NCBI GenBank assembly: GCA_964362515.1
Contig: CAYIEP010000013.1
Span: forward strand, 1 to 11,680
Length of the DNA: 11,680 nt
DNA from: CAYIEP01 sp964362515
GTDB taxonomy: Bacteria; Patescibacteriota; Minisyncoccia; UBA6257; UBA9933
Reading direction: 5' to 3'
Shown: piece after piece, positions 1 through 6,413 of the stretch
Numbering within the stretch: position 1 is the stretch's first letter
How the letters are laid out: every line of letters begins with the position of its first letter
Made by a program: the position numbers and the translations under genes
Notes under the pieces: model-generated
Told to the model about the DNA's origin: nothing
Databases searched by the model: none
Seen by the model: the letters and a program-made list of their open reading frames with translations, nothing else

Positions 1-657
1 CCGTCATCGGGGCCGGTTGGTATAGGCGTGAAATTGTACGGCTGCGGCAGTGACAGCGCGAGCGGATTCACACTCATCTATACGGGGCCAAAAGACGGCA
101 GTAATGTTATCCCCGTTGAAACAATCGGCGACGGCGGTTATGGTTGCGGCTCTATGTCTTTCACCGTGCCATCGGATTTCCCTTCAGGAGATTACACGCT
201 GACGGTAAAAAACAACCAAACCGGTGCGGTGAGCACAAATAGCATGCCGTTTACGGTGACGGCGCCGGCGACAGCAACAAACCCGACAATCATATCTTTC
301 TCACCGTCTACGGCGGGACCGGGCGCATCGGTTGCAATCTATGGTTCCGGATTCAGCGCAACCGGCAACACTGTGACATACAGAGACGGCGCGGGCATTA
401 CGTACACTCTTGCGTCAGGGCTTGCTTCATATAGCGGCGGTACGCTCATCTATGTCGTATTGCCGAATCCGGCAGCGAGCGGCGCGTATTATGCGAAAGT
501 TGTAAACAGCGCCGGTCTCTCAAGTAACGAGGCGCCGTTTACGGTTATTGGAGGAACGGCAAGTCAATCATTAAGCAACCAATACGTCGCCAATATTTTG
601 AGCGCCTTGGAGTCGATGAAAGATGTTTTAAACAAGTTATTGGAATCTTTGAGATAG
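1..657 (+). CDS. IPT/TIG-domain surface protein, 3' part (5' end outside window)
   Basis: The reading frame is open from base 1 to a TAG at 655-657 and gives 218 residues; a GTG at 28 is an internal codon, because the frame continues upstream and a TIG-like fold is already under way there. Residues 1 to about 86 form one Ig-like beta domain ending in PFTV, with two Cys in similar GYGCGS/LYGCGS contexts that could form a disulfide. Residues about 95-182 form a classic IPT/TIG domain (NPTIISFSPSTAGPGASV, then IYGSGF, ending APFTV). A final helix of about 30 residues, rich in Leu and Asn, closes the protein. Such domains are typical of secreted, cell-surface or adhesin-like proteins; the exact role is unknown and the signal peptide would lie upstream. 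GC is about 53% by my count, well above the AT-rich genes that follow. An intrinsic terminator follows directly. Confidence 0.85.
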   Translation, partial: PSSGPVGIGVKLYGCGSDSASGFTLIYTGPKDGSNVIPVETIGDGGYGCGSMSFTVPSDFPSGDYTLTVKNNQTGAVSTNSMPFTVTAPATATNPTIISFSPSTAGPGASVAIYGSGFSATGNTVTYRDGAGITYTLASGLASYSGGTLIYVVLPNPAASGAYYAKVVNSAGLSSNEAPFTVIGGTASQSLSNQYVANILSALESMKDVLNKLLESLR

Positions 658-675
658 AGAAAAAAATTAAACATG

Positions 676-712
676 AAAACAACACTTATCGCAAAGAGGG
701 TGTTGTTTTTTT
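676..712 (+). terminator. Intrinsic terminator after the TIG-domain gene
   Basis: A perfect 10-bp stem (AAAACAACAC at 676-685 with GTGTTGTTTT at 700-709) closes a 14-base loop and runs into a T tract (706-712). It starts about 19 bases after the TAG stop, the expected place for a rho-independent terminator. The stem is AT-rich and the loop fairly large, so efficiency is uncertain. It separates the TIG gene from the division genes. Confidence 0.75.
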
Positions 713-721
713 GACTTTAAG

Positions 722-882
722 TATAGAAACATAGGCAAGTGTTTCTCGGAACCAGAATAATTTTATTCCAGCGATAAAATTTTCTTTCCCCTCGGCGCGT
801 AAATCCCCGCCAAAGGCGGGGAACCAAGCTTTACGCGCCTGCGGGATATTCCTTAAAACACTTGCCTGTGTTTCTGCTATAA
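722..882. repeat. Nested inverted-repeat (MITE-like) element
   Basis: The two ends are inverted copies: 722-744 and 856-881 share gaaacaYaggcaagtgttt (19 bases, one T/C difference that still pairs as G-U in RNA), preceded by tatag/tatagca and, further inward, a second short match (ggaa at 748-751 with ttcc at 849-852). Inside are an AT-rich hairpin (AATTTTAT at 759-766 with ATAAAATT at 774-781) and a long GC-rich hairpin at 794-839. The direct repeat TTTAAG lies immediately outside both ends (716-721 and 883-888) and may be a 6-base target duplication. The element has no open reading frame of note. It could be a non-autonomous transposon (MITE), a REP-type palindrome family or a structured RNA; the inverted symmetry is certain, its mobility is inferred. 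Confidence 0.65.
794..839. repeat. GC-rich double hairpin inside the nested element
   Basis: GGCGCGTAAA (794-803) pairs perfectly with TTTACGCGCC (830-839). Within it TCCCCGCC (804-811) pairs perfectly with GGCGGGGA (815-822) around an AAA loop, leaving a 7-base bulge (823-829) on the right side. This gives 18 bp of stem in 46 bases. No T tract follows, so it is not a normal terminator. Palindromes of the CCCCGCC-AAA-GGCGGGG kind look to me like a dispersed repeat in Parcubacteria-type genomes, but that is recollection, not a search. Confidence 0.8.
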
Positions 883-883
883 T
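875..883 (+). promoter_or_regulatory. Extended -10 promoter of ybeY-ftsA
   Basis: TGC-TATAAT at 875-883 is a perfect extended -10 element (TGn followed by the consensus hexamer). No good -35 is seen 16-18 bases upstream (about AAAACA at 855-860), which is usual for extended -10 promoters. Transcription would start near 889-891, only about 5-7 bases before the ybeY ATG at 896. Five bases of the hexamer belong to the end of the nested repeat and the last T belongs to the flanking TTTAAG. Confidence 0.65.
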
Positions 884-895
884 TTAAGAATTCTA

Positions 896-1354
896 ATGAA
901 AAATAAAGTTGAAATCATAAATCTGTCAAAAGCTCCAAAAAGAGTGGAAGCGCCAATAAAAAAAGACGCGGAAAATATTTTAAAGATTCTTAATCCCGAC
1001 TCCGAAGGAATCGAGGATGCTCGATTGCGAAGCAATCGGCAAAAAGAAAACCTGCGCCTTGAAATTTACCTTATTGATTCCGGAAAGATGAAATTTTTAA
1101 ATAAAAAATTCAGGGGCAAAAACAAAACCACCGATATTTTAAGTTTTAAAGAGCCGGAAAATTTTATTAATCCCGAATCAAGGCAAAAAAAAATAGGCGA
1201 ACTGTATCTAAACCTTCTATATATAAAAAAAGAACCGTTAATCGCCAAATTGCTTATCCACGGCATTCTTCATCTTTTCGGCTATTCTCATAAGAGAAAA
1301 AATGATAGAATAAAAATGGAAGAAAAAGAAAAATTATGTATTTCACGGCTTTAG
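896..1354 (+). CDS. ybeY: Endoribonuclease / rRNA maturation factor YbeY
   Basis: YbeY is a zinc-dependent single-strand endoribonuclease needed for 16S rRNA 3'-end maturation and ribosome quality control in the cytoplasm. The 152-residue product is near the family's usual length. It carries the family zinc motif HGILHLFGYSH with His122, His126 and His132, where the common GYDH is GYSH here, and the upstream block NKKFRGKNKTTDILSF with the conserved Arg73. Between the N-terminal helix and the first core strand (LEIYLID) there are about 14 more residues than in E. coli YbeY; they fall on a DNA palindrome (1018-1041). The C-terminus is short and basic. The start follows an extended -10 by 12 bases with no Shine-Dalgarno. 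The end overlaps ftsA by 19 bases, implying one transcript. Confidence 0.88.
   Translation: MKNKVEIINLSKAPKRVEAPIKKDAENILKILNPDSEGIEDARLRSNRQKENLRLEIYLIDSGKMKFLNKKFRGKNKTTDILSFKEPENFINPESRQKKIGELYLNLLYIKKEPLIAKLLIHGILHLFGYSHKRKNDRIKMEEKEKLCISRL
1018..1041. repeat. Small palindrome inserted in frame within ybeY
   Basis: CGATTGC (1022-1028) and GCAATCG (1032-1038) form a perfect 7-bp stem around GAA. It extends by TGC/GCA (1018-1020 with 1039-1041) if T1021 is bulged, giving about 10 bp in all. It codes for the residues around DARLRSNRQ, a stretch that looks extra compared with other YbeY proteins. It resembles in kind the palindromic elements found inside Rickettsia genes, but shared ancestry is not implied. 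Confidence 0.6.
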
Positions 1355-2562
1355 ACATCGGCTCGTCGCAAATCAAGGCGCTGGTCGCCGAATCAAAGAA
1401 AGACAGTAAAAAACTTTCCATAGTCGGAGTTTTTAAGTCTTCGTCTTCCGGAATAAGAAAGGGCGAAGTGGCTTCTCCCGAAGAAGTGGTTCAATCGTTA
1501 AACGGCGTATTAAAAGAAATAAAAAGCCTGAACAAATCGGCCGTAAAAAATATTTTTATCGGAGTAAACGGCCCCAATATTAAAATTCATCATTCAAGAG
1601 GGATAGTCGCCGTGTCTCGAGCGGATAATGAAATTTATTCGGATGATATAGAAAGAGCGGTTAAGGCTTCGGAAGCGATAAATCTTAATCGCAACAGAAC
1701 GATTCTTCATACGATTACCCAAGAATTCGTGGTTGACGGAATAGGAGACATAAGAGATCCGTTGGGAATGGCGGGTAATCGTTTGGAGGTTAATAGTTTG
1801 ATAGTTGAGGGATTTAAGCAATCAATAAATAATCTTACAAAAAGCGTTGAGGTTGCCGGCGGTTCAATCGGCGGCATGGTTTATAATCCGCTGGCGGCCG
1901 CGAGAGCGGTTGTTTCAAAATCTCAAAAAGAGTTGGGGGCGGTGATGATTGATATCGGTTGGGGAACGATATCAATGGCGGTTTACGAAGAAGACAAACT
2001 TTTATTATCGGCGGTTTTCCCGATGGGTTGCGGAAATATTACCAATGATTTGGCAATCGGCTTAAAGTGTTCCGTTTCGGTCGCGGAAAAAGTAAAACTT
2101 TCATTCGGTTGCGCTTCGGCCAAAGAAATTTCCAATAAAGAAAAAATAGATTTATCTCAAATAGACAATTCTTTAAAAAATATCGTAAACAGAAAATTTA
2201 TTTCGGAAATTATAGAAATCAGACTTGCGGAAATATTTGAGCTTGTTAATAACGAATTAAAGTTAATAAATAAAGCCGGCCGTCTTCCGGCCGGAGCGAT
2301 TATTACCGGCGGAGGCGCCAAGATGCCGGGAATCTATGAATTAGCCAAATATGAGTTAAGGCTTCCTATTCAAATCGGCGTTCCGGAAAAATCCGATTTT
2401 GAAATAGTAAATCCTGAATGGGAAAGTTTGTTTGAAGACGCGGAGTTTTCCGTCGCGGCAGGCCTTCTTGCTTTAAACGCCGAGCAATCATCAAAAGAAA
2501 GAAGTTGGATAAGCCTTGAAAAAGGCTGGTTTTCAAAGGTTATAAAGCATTTCTTACCTTAA
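1336..2562 (+). CDS. ftsA: Cell division protein FtsA
   Basis: FtsA is an actin-like ATPase that tethers FtsZ to the membrane and recruits the divisome. The 408-residue protein has the actin fold: phosphate-1 motif ALDIGSSQIKAL near residue 5, the FtsA-specific 1C (SHS2) domain at about 85-165, phosphate-2 motif at 206-215, and adenosine motif AIITGGGAKMPGI from 321. It ends in the amphipathic helix GWFSKVIKHFLP (397-408), the usual membrane-targeting tail, so it is full length. The phosphate-2 loop reads DIGWGTIS where most FtsA proteins have DIGGGTTD, a notable change. The ATG overlaps the ybeY end by 19 bases; GGAAG at 1318-1322 is a weak, distant Shine-Dalgarno candidate. ftsQ and the murein genes that usually precede ftsA are absent; ftsZ follows after 41 bases. 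Confidence 0.93.
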   Translation: MYFTALDIGSSQIKALVAESKKDSKKLSIVGVFKSSSSGIRKGEVASPEEVVQSLNGVLKEIKSLNKSAVKNIFIGVNGPNIKIHHSRGIVAVSRADNEIYSDDIERAVKASEAINLNRNRTILHTITQEFVVDGIGDIRDPLGMAGNRLEVNSLIVEGFKQSINNLTKSVEVAGGSIGGMVYNPLAAARAVVSKSQKELGAVMIDIGWGTISMAVYEEDKLLLSAVFPMGCGNITNDLAIGLKCSVSVAEKVKLSFGCASAKEISNKEKIDLSQIDNSLKNIVNRKFISEIIEIRLAEIFELVNNELKLINKAGRLPAGAIITGGGAKMPGIYELAKYELRLPIQIGVPEKSDFEIVNPEWESLFEDAEFSVAAGLLALNAEQSSKERSWISLEKGWFSKVIKHFLP

Positions 2563-2564
2563 GA

Positions 2565-2593
2565 TTGAAAATATTGATTAAAGGATTTATCAT
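2565..2593 (+). promoter_or_regulatory. Promoter directly before ftsZ
   Basis: TTGAAA (2565-2570), a 17-base spacer, then TATCAT (2588-2593): each hexamer matches the sigma-70 consensus at 5 of 6 positions with ideal spacing. The -10 ends 10 bases before the ftsZ ATG at 2604, so the leader would be only a few bases long. It sits in the ftsA-ftsZ gap and would give ftsZ its own supply on top of read-through from ybeY-ftsA. Confidence 0.55.
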
Positions 2594-2603
2594 TTAAGCA
2601 ATT

Positions 2604-3773
2604 ATGGCCAAGCGCAAATCTTCATCAAAAAAAGAATATAATTTGGCGAAAATAAAAGTTATCGGCATTGGCGGAGCGGGGAATAACGCCGTCTCAAGAA
2701 TGTTCGACGACTTTCCGAAAATTATTGATTTAATCGCCATCAACACGGACATTCAGGACTTAGACCACACAAAAGCCAAAAAGAAAATTCATATCGGAAA
2801 AAATATCACGCGCGGATTGGGCACCGGAATGAATCCTGATTTAGGAAGACAGGCCGCGGAAGAAAATAGAACGGAAATAGCGGAGATTTTGAATGGAGCG
2901 GATATGGTTTTTATTACCGCCGGTTTTGGCGGCGGCACCGGAACGGGAGCCGGTCCGATTGTCGCCGAGATAGCCAGAGAAATGGGAATTTTAACCGTGG
3001 CGATTATTACAAAGCCGTTCGCTTTTGAAGGATTCAAAAGAAGCCAAATAGCCGATGAAGGAATTTCTAAATTAAAAGAAAGAGTGGATACTTTAATTAC
3101 AATTCCCAACGACCGGATTTTTTCTCTTATAGACAAAAACACTTCTCTTATAAAAGCCTTTGAAGAAATAGACGAAGTTCTTAAAAATGCCGTTAAGGGT
3201 ATTACCGAATTGATAATGTCTCCGGGCATAGTTAATGTTGATTTCGCCGATGTTAAAGCGATTATGCAGGGTTCCGGTTCCGCCATTATAGGCATTGGAA
3301 TATCCGGAGGAACGGAAAGAGCTGTTAACGCGGCGAATTTTGCCATAAACTCTCCTCTTCTTGAAACAACCATTGACGGAGCCAAGGGAGTGCTCTTTAG
3401 CGTTTCCGGTCGGCGCGATTTGAAAATGAATGAAATTAACGATGTTGCCAAGCTTATTTCCGAAAATGTTGACCAGTCGGCGAAAATAATATTCGGGACG
3501 TATTTCGACAAGAAATTAAAATCAGGCCAGTTAAAGGTTACCTTGGTTGCCACCGGTTTTAACGGCGTTTTAAACAAACCGCCTAATGTTTCCAGTCTTT
3601 TTGCCGTTGATGATTTTAACGAGCAGGAAGGAAAAATCGTTAAAAAAGAAGATTTAAAAGAAAACTTGAAATCGGAAAAAGAATCAAAAATAAAAAAAGA
3701 AAAAAACGAAGAAATTAAATCGGACGAAGACACATGGGACATACCGTCATTTTTAAGGAAAAGAAAAAGGTAA
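2604..3773 (+). CDS. ftsZ: Cell division GTPase FtsZ
   Basis: FtsZ is the tubulin-like GTPase that polymerises into the Z ring at midcell. The 389-residue protein shows GIGGAGNNAVSRM in the nucleotide-binding first strand-loop, NTDIQDL, the tubulin signature GGGTGTGAGP at 109-118, and the T7 synergy loop NVDFADVK with catalytic Asp213 and Asp216. After the C-terminal domain there is a Lys/Glu-rich linker (about residues 340-373), then a conserved C-terminal peptide DTWDIPSFLRKRKR (376-389), the docking site for FtsA and other partners. It is therefore complete. It follows ftsA by 41 bases and precedes nrdJ by 26. No Shine-Dalgarno lies at a useful distance (AAAGGA at 2580-2585 is 18 bases away); the start is set by the conserved N-terminus and the nearby promoter. 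Confidence 0.97.
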   Translation: MAKRKSSSKKEYNLAKIKVIGIGGAGNNAVSRMFDDFPKIIDLIAINTDIQDLDHTKAKKKIHIGKNITRGLGTGMNPDLGRQAAEENRTEIAEILNGADMVFITAGFGGGTGTGAGPIVAEIAREMGILTVAIITKPFAFEGFKRSQIADEGISKLKERVDTLITIPNDRIFSLIDKNTSLIKAFEEIDEVLKNAVKGITELIMSPGIVNVDFADVKAIMQGSGSAIIGIGISGGTERAVNAANFAINSPLLETTIDGAKGVLFSVSGRRDLKMNEINDVAKLISENVDQSAKIIFGTYFDKKLKSGQLKVTLVATGFNGVLNKPPNVSSLFAVDDFNEQEGKIVKKEDLKENLKSEKESKIKKEKNEEIKSDEDTWDIPSFLRKRKR

Positions 3774-3799
3774 ATAATAACGAATAAACTAAATAATTT

Positions 3800-6370
3800 A
3801 TGTTTCGCGCTATTCAAAAACGCAACGGCCAAACGGCGCCATTTAGGGCGGAAAAAATAATAAACGTCATTTATAAGGCTTCAATCGCCGTTGGCGAGCC
3901 GAATTGGCAATTAGCGAACGGTCTTTCCAAGGAAGTAATTAAAAGATTGGGAATAAAGATTAAAAAAAGAACACCGACCGTGGAAGAAGTCCAGGACGCG
4001 GTTGAAGCCGTTTTGATTGATTTCGGCGAGGCCAGAATCGCCAAGGCTTATATTTTATACAGACAGCATAGGGCGGAAATAAGACAAGAAAAAAAACAGA
4101 TTCTTAATAAAGAAGAAATAGATGAAGTAGATAAAAAATTTGACATAAACGCTTTAAGAGTTTTGTCGGCGAGATATTTAAGAAAAGACGAAAACAGAAA
4201 AATAATAGAATCGCCCAAGCAATTATTTGAAAGAGTGGCGACACACGCCGTTATCCCGTCGCTTTTCTACGATACTAAAATTTATAGCAAAAAAGGAGGA
4301 GCTCCGGAGCATAATTCGGAAGAGTTTGATTTTGAGAAAAACGACGAAAAATTTTCAATAGGGAAATATAAACTTAACCAGTTCCATTTGGAAGCCGTAA
4401 AAAGGCTTTACGACCGTTTTTCAAAATCAAAAAAAATTAAAGTTTCCTGGCATAATTTTTTAAATCTTTTTAAAAAGGGGTATTTTGATAAGTACGAAAA
4501 AGAAATAACTTTATACTATGAATTGATGATTGAAAGAAAGTTTTTGCCGAACACGCCGGCAATCGCCAATTTCGGTAATTATTTTGGCATGGGTTCCGCT
4601 TGTTTCGTGCTCGGAGTGGAGGATTCAATAAACCTTATAATGGATTCCCTTAAGTCCGCTTCAATTATTTTTAAATCAGGAGGCGGCGTCGGATATAATT
4701 TTTCAAAACTTCGTCCGAAAGGAGATTTTATAAAAACCACCAGCGGAGTGGCGTCCGGACCGATAAGTTTTATATCAATGTTTGATAATATGACGGAAGT
4801 CATTAAGCAGGGCGGGATCAGAAGAGGAGCGAATATGGGAATACTTAATTCCGACCATCCGGACATTGAAGAATTCATCAAAGCGAAAGAAGGGAACAAA
4901 GCGCTTCGCAATTTTAACATTTCAATAATGATGATGCCGGAATTTTGGAGCGCTTACAAAGAAGAAAAATCTTACAAACTCATTAATCCTCGAACGAAAA
5001 AAGTTTTCGCCGAAATGGATGCCAGAAAACTTTTTGACCTTATCGCTTATCAGGCTTGGGAATCGGCCGAGCCGGGAATTTTATTTTTTGACAGAATTAA
5101 TGAATATAATCCGTTTTTGAAAGAGTTGGGTCCGATTGAAAGCACTAACCCGTGCGGCGAAGTTCTGCTTTATCCGTATGAGTCATGCAATCTCGGCTCC
5201 ATTAATATCTGGGCTTATCTTAAGAAAAACGGAGACAAAAAACCTCATCTTGATTGGCAGAAGCTTGAAGAAGACGTTAAAATCGCGATGAAATTTTTAG
5301 ATAACGTAATAGACGTGAATAAATATCCGCTTAAAGAAATTGAAGAAATGACGTTGAATACCAGAAAAATCGGTTTGGGAGTGATGGGCATAGGAGATCT
5401 TTTATATGATTTGGAAATTCCTTATAATTCCGTTTCCGGTCTTAACTTTATGGAGAAGCTTATGGAATTCGTAAATTATCATTCCAAAACAGCTTCAATT
5501 GAACTTTCAAAAGAAAGAGGGAAAATGCCGTTTTTCGACAAGTCTTTTTATAAAGAAGGAAAGCTTCCGTTTTCCGGATTTAAAAATAAAAAATCCTGGC
5601 ATTTTAAATGGGACCAATTGGCAAAATCAATCAAAAAAAACGGCATAAGAAACGGATTTACCACGGTGATAGCGCCGACGGGTTCGATTTCGATGCTCGC
5701 CGGTTGTTCTTCCGGGATTGAGCCGGTTTTCAGTCTGGTTTTTGAAAAAAATGTGGCAATCGGAAGTTTTTATTATGTTGACCCGGTTTTTGAAGAAAAA
5801 ATGAGGCGTGAGGGATTGATGGATGAAGACCTGATAAAAGACTGCTCTTTTCTTAATGGAAGCGTCAAGAATATTCCTTATATCCCGAAAAACATAAAAA
5901 ATATTTTTGTAACGGCAATGGATATCGCGCCAACAGATCACGTAAAAGTTTTGGCGGCTTTTCAAAAATGGACGGATTCTTCAATTTCCAAAACTAATAA
6001 TTTTCCGGCAGACGCAACCGTGGAAGACATAAAAAAAGTTTATCTTTTGGCTTATGAGAGCGGCTGTAAAGGAGTAACTGTTTACAGGGACAGCTCCATT
6101 AAGTCCCAGGTTTTGGTCGGCGGCGGCAAGAAAAAAAGCAAAGATTCGCAGGTCTCGCTTTCCGTTATTAAGGATGAAAAAGCCAAAGGATTAACGGTTT
6201 ATTCCGAGGCGGGAGCGAATCCCGATAATGGAAATCTCGGGTTGTCTCCGATTAAAGAAAATCAGACAAAAAAAGACGGACTGAAAAATTGTCCCTCTTG
6301 TTCAAGCCAATTGGTTAAACAAGAGGGTTGTACAAAATGTCCAACTTGCGGATGGGGTTTATGTAATTGA
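3800..6370 (+). CDS. nrdJ: Class II (adenosylcobalamin-dependent) ribonucleotide reductase
   Basis: It reduces ribonucleotides to deoxyribonucleotides using a radical generated from coenzyme B12, with no separate radical-carrying subunit. The 856-residue protein begins with an ATP-cone regulatory domain (about 1-95; FRAIQKRNGQTAPFRAEKI). The barrel has the redox pair Cys268 (GSACFVLG) and Cys463 (ESCNLGSIN) and the active-site triad Asn450, Cys452, Glu454 (NPCGE). The Cys452-Cys463 spacing of 11 equals that in the Thermotoga enzyme. PTGSIS follows in the substrate-phosphate site. A flexible linker (about 770-825) leads to a C-terminal zinc-ribbon with Cys831, 834, 844, 847, 850 and 855, used in re-reduction of the active site. 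It is full length, ends in TGA, and has no visible Shine-Dalgarno or own promoter. It sits 26 bases after ftsZ, so it may be co-transcribed with it. No cobalamin genes are in view. Confidence 0.93.
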   Translation: MFRAIQKRNGQTAPFRAEKIINVIYKASIAVGEPNWQLANGLSKEVIKRLGIKIKKRTPTVEEVQDAVEAVLIDFGEARIAKAYILYRQHRAEIRQEKKQILNKEEIDEVDKKFDINALRVLSARYLRKDENRKIIESPKQLFERVATHAVIPSLFYDTKIYSKKGGAPEHNSEEFDFEKNDEKFSIGKYKLNQFHLEAVKRLYDRFSKSKKIKVSWHNFLNLFKKGYFDKYEKEITLYYELMIERKFLPNTPAIANFGNYFGMGSACFVLGVEDSINLIMDSLKSASIIFKSGGGVGYNFSKLRPKGDFIKTTSGVASGPISFISMFDNMTEVIKQGGIRRGANMGILNSDHPDIEEFIKAKEGNKALRNFNISIMMMPEFWSAYKEEKSYKLINPRTKKVFAEMDARKLFDLIAYQAWESAEPGILFFDRINEYNPFLKELGPIESTNPCGEVLLYPYESCNLGSINIWAYLKKNGDKKPHLDWQKLEEDVKIAMKFLDNVIDVNKYPLKEIEEMTLNTRKIGLGVMGIGDLLYDLEIPYNSVSGLNFMEKLMEFVNYHSKTASIELSKERGKMPFFDKSFYKEGKLPFSGFKNKKSWHFKWDQLAKSIKKNGIRNGFTTVIAPTGSISMLAGCSSGIEPVFSLVFEKNVAIGSFYYVDPVFEEKMRREGLMDEDLIKDCSFLNGSVKNIPYIPKNIKNIFVTAMDIAPTDHVKVLAAFQKWTDSSISKTNNFPADATVEDIKKVYLLAYESGCKGVTVYRDSSIKSQVLVGGGKKKSKDSQVSLSVIKDEKAKGLTVYSEAGANPDNGNLGLSPIKENQTKKDGLKNCPSCSSQLVKQEGCTKCPTCGWGLCN

Positions 6371-6403
6371 CTTTCGCAACGGTTCATTTTATTATTTTAT
6401 AAT
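6367..6403 (+). promoter_or_regulatory. Promoter(s) before secD-secF
   Basis: Two overlapping readings exist. TTGACT (6367-6372), which overlaps the nrdJ stop codon, is followed after exactly 17 bases by TATTAT (6390-6395), both 5 of 6 to consensus; this would give a leader of about 12 bases. A perfect TATAAT at 6398-6403 ends 10 bases before the secD ATG at 6414 but has only a poor -35 (TTCGCA at 6373-6378, spacer 19). Either would make a transcript with almost no leader. It starts a new unit, secD-secF and probably beyond. Confidence 0.55.
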
Positions 6404-6413
6404 TATCAGACCG

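Noticed and set aside
794..850. GC-rich double hairpin as a second terminator for the TIG gene
   Set aside because: The stem is strong but is followed by TGCGGGATATTCC, with no T run; a proper terminator already lies at 676-712.
2276..2294. CCGGCC/GGCCGG hairpin within ftsA
   Set aside because: It is explained by the conserved codons for AGRLPAG before the adenosine motif; no T tract follows and there is no sign of inserted residues.
3774..3799. Promoter before nrdJ in the AT-rich gap
   Set aside because: AT-rich hexamers exist (TAAACT, AATAAT) but none has a matching -35 or good consensus; co-transcription with ftsZ is simpler.
2789..3832. Long open frame on the minus strand opposite ftsZ (about 347 codons)
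   Set aside because: It lies antisense to a strongly conserved FtsZ, shows no recognisable domain, and its Ser/Phe/Ile-rich composition is what the reverse of Lys/Glu-rich codons gives.
6368..6370. TGA at the end of nrdJ as a recoded Gly codon
   Set aside because: The protein ends cleanly after its zinc-ribbon cysteines, secD starts just downstream in another frame, and no gene in the window needs TGA read as an amino acid.
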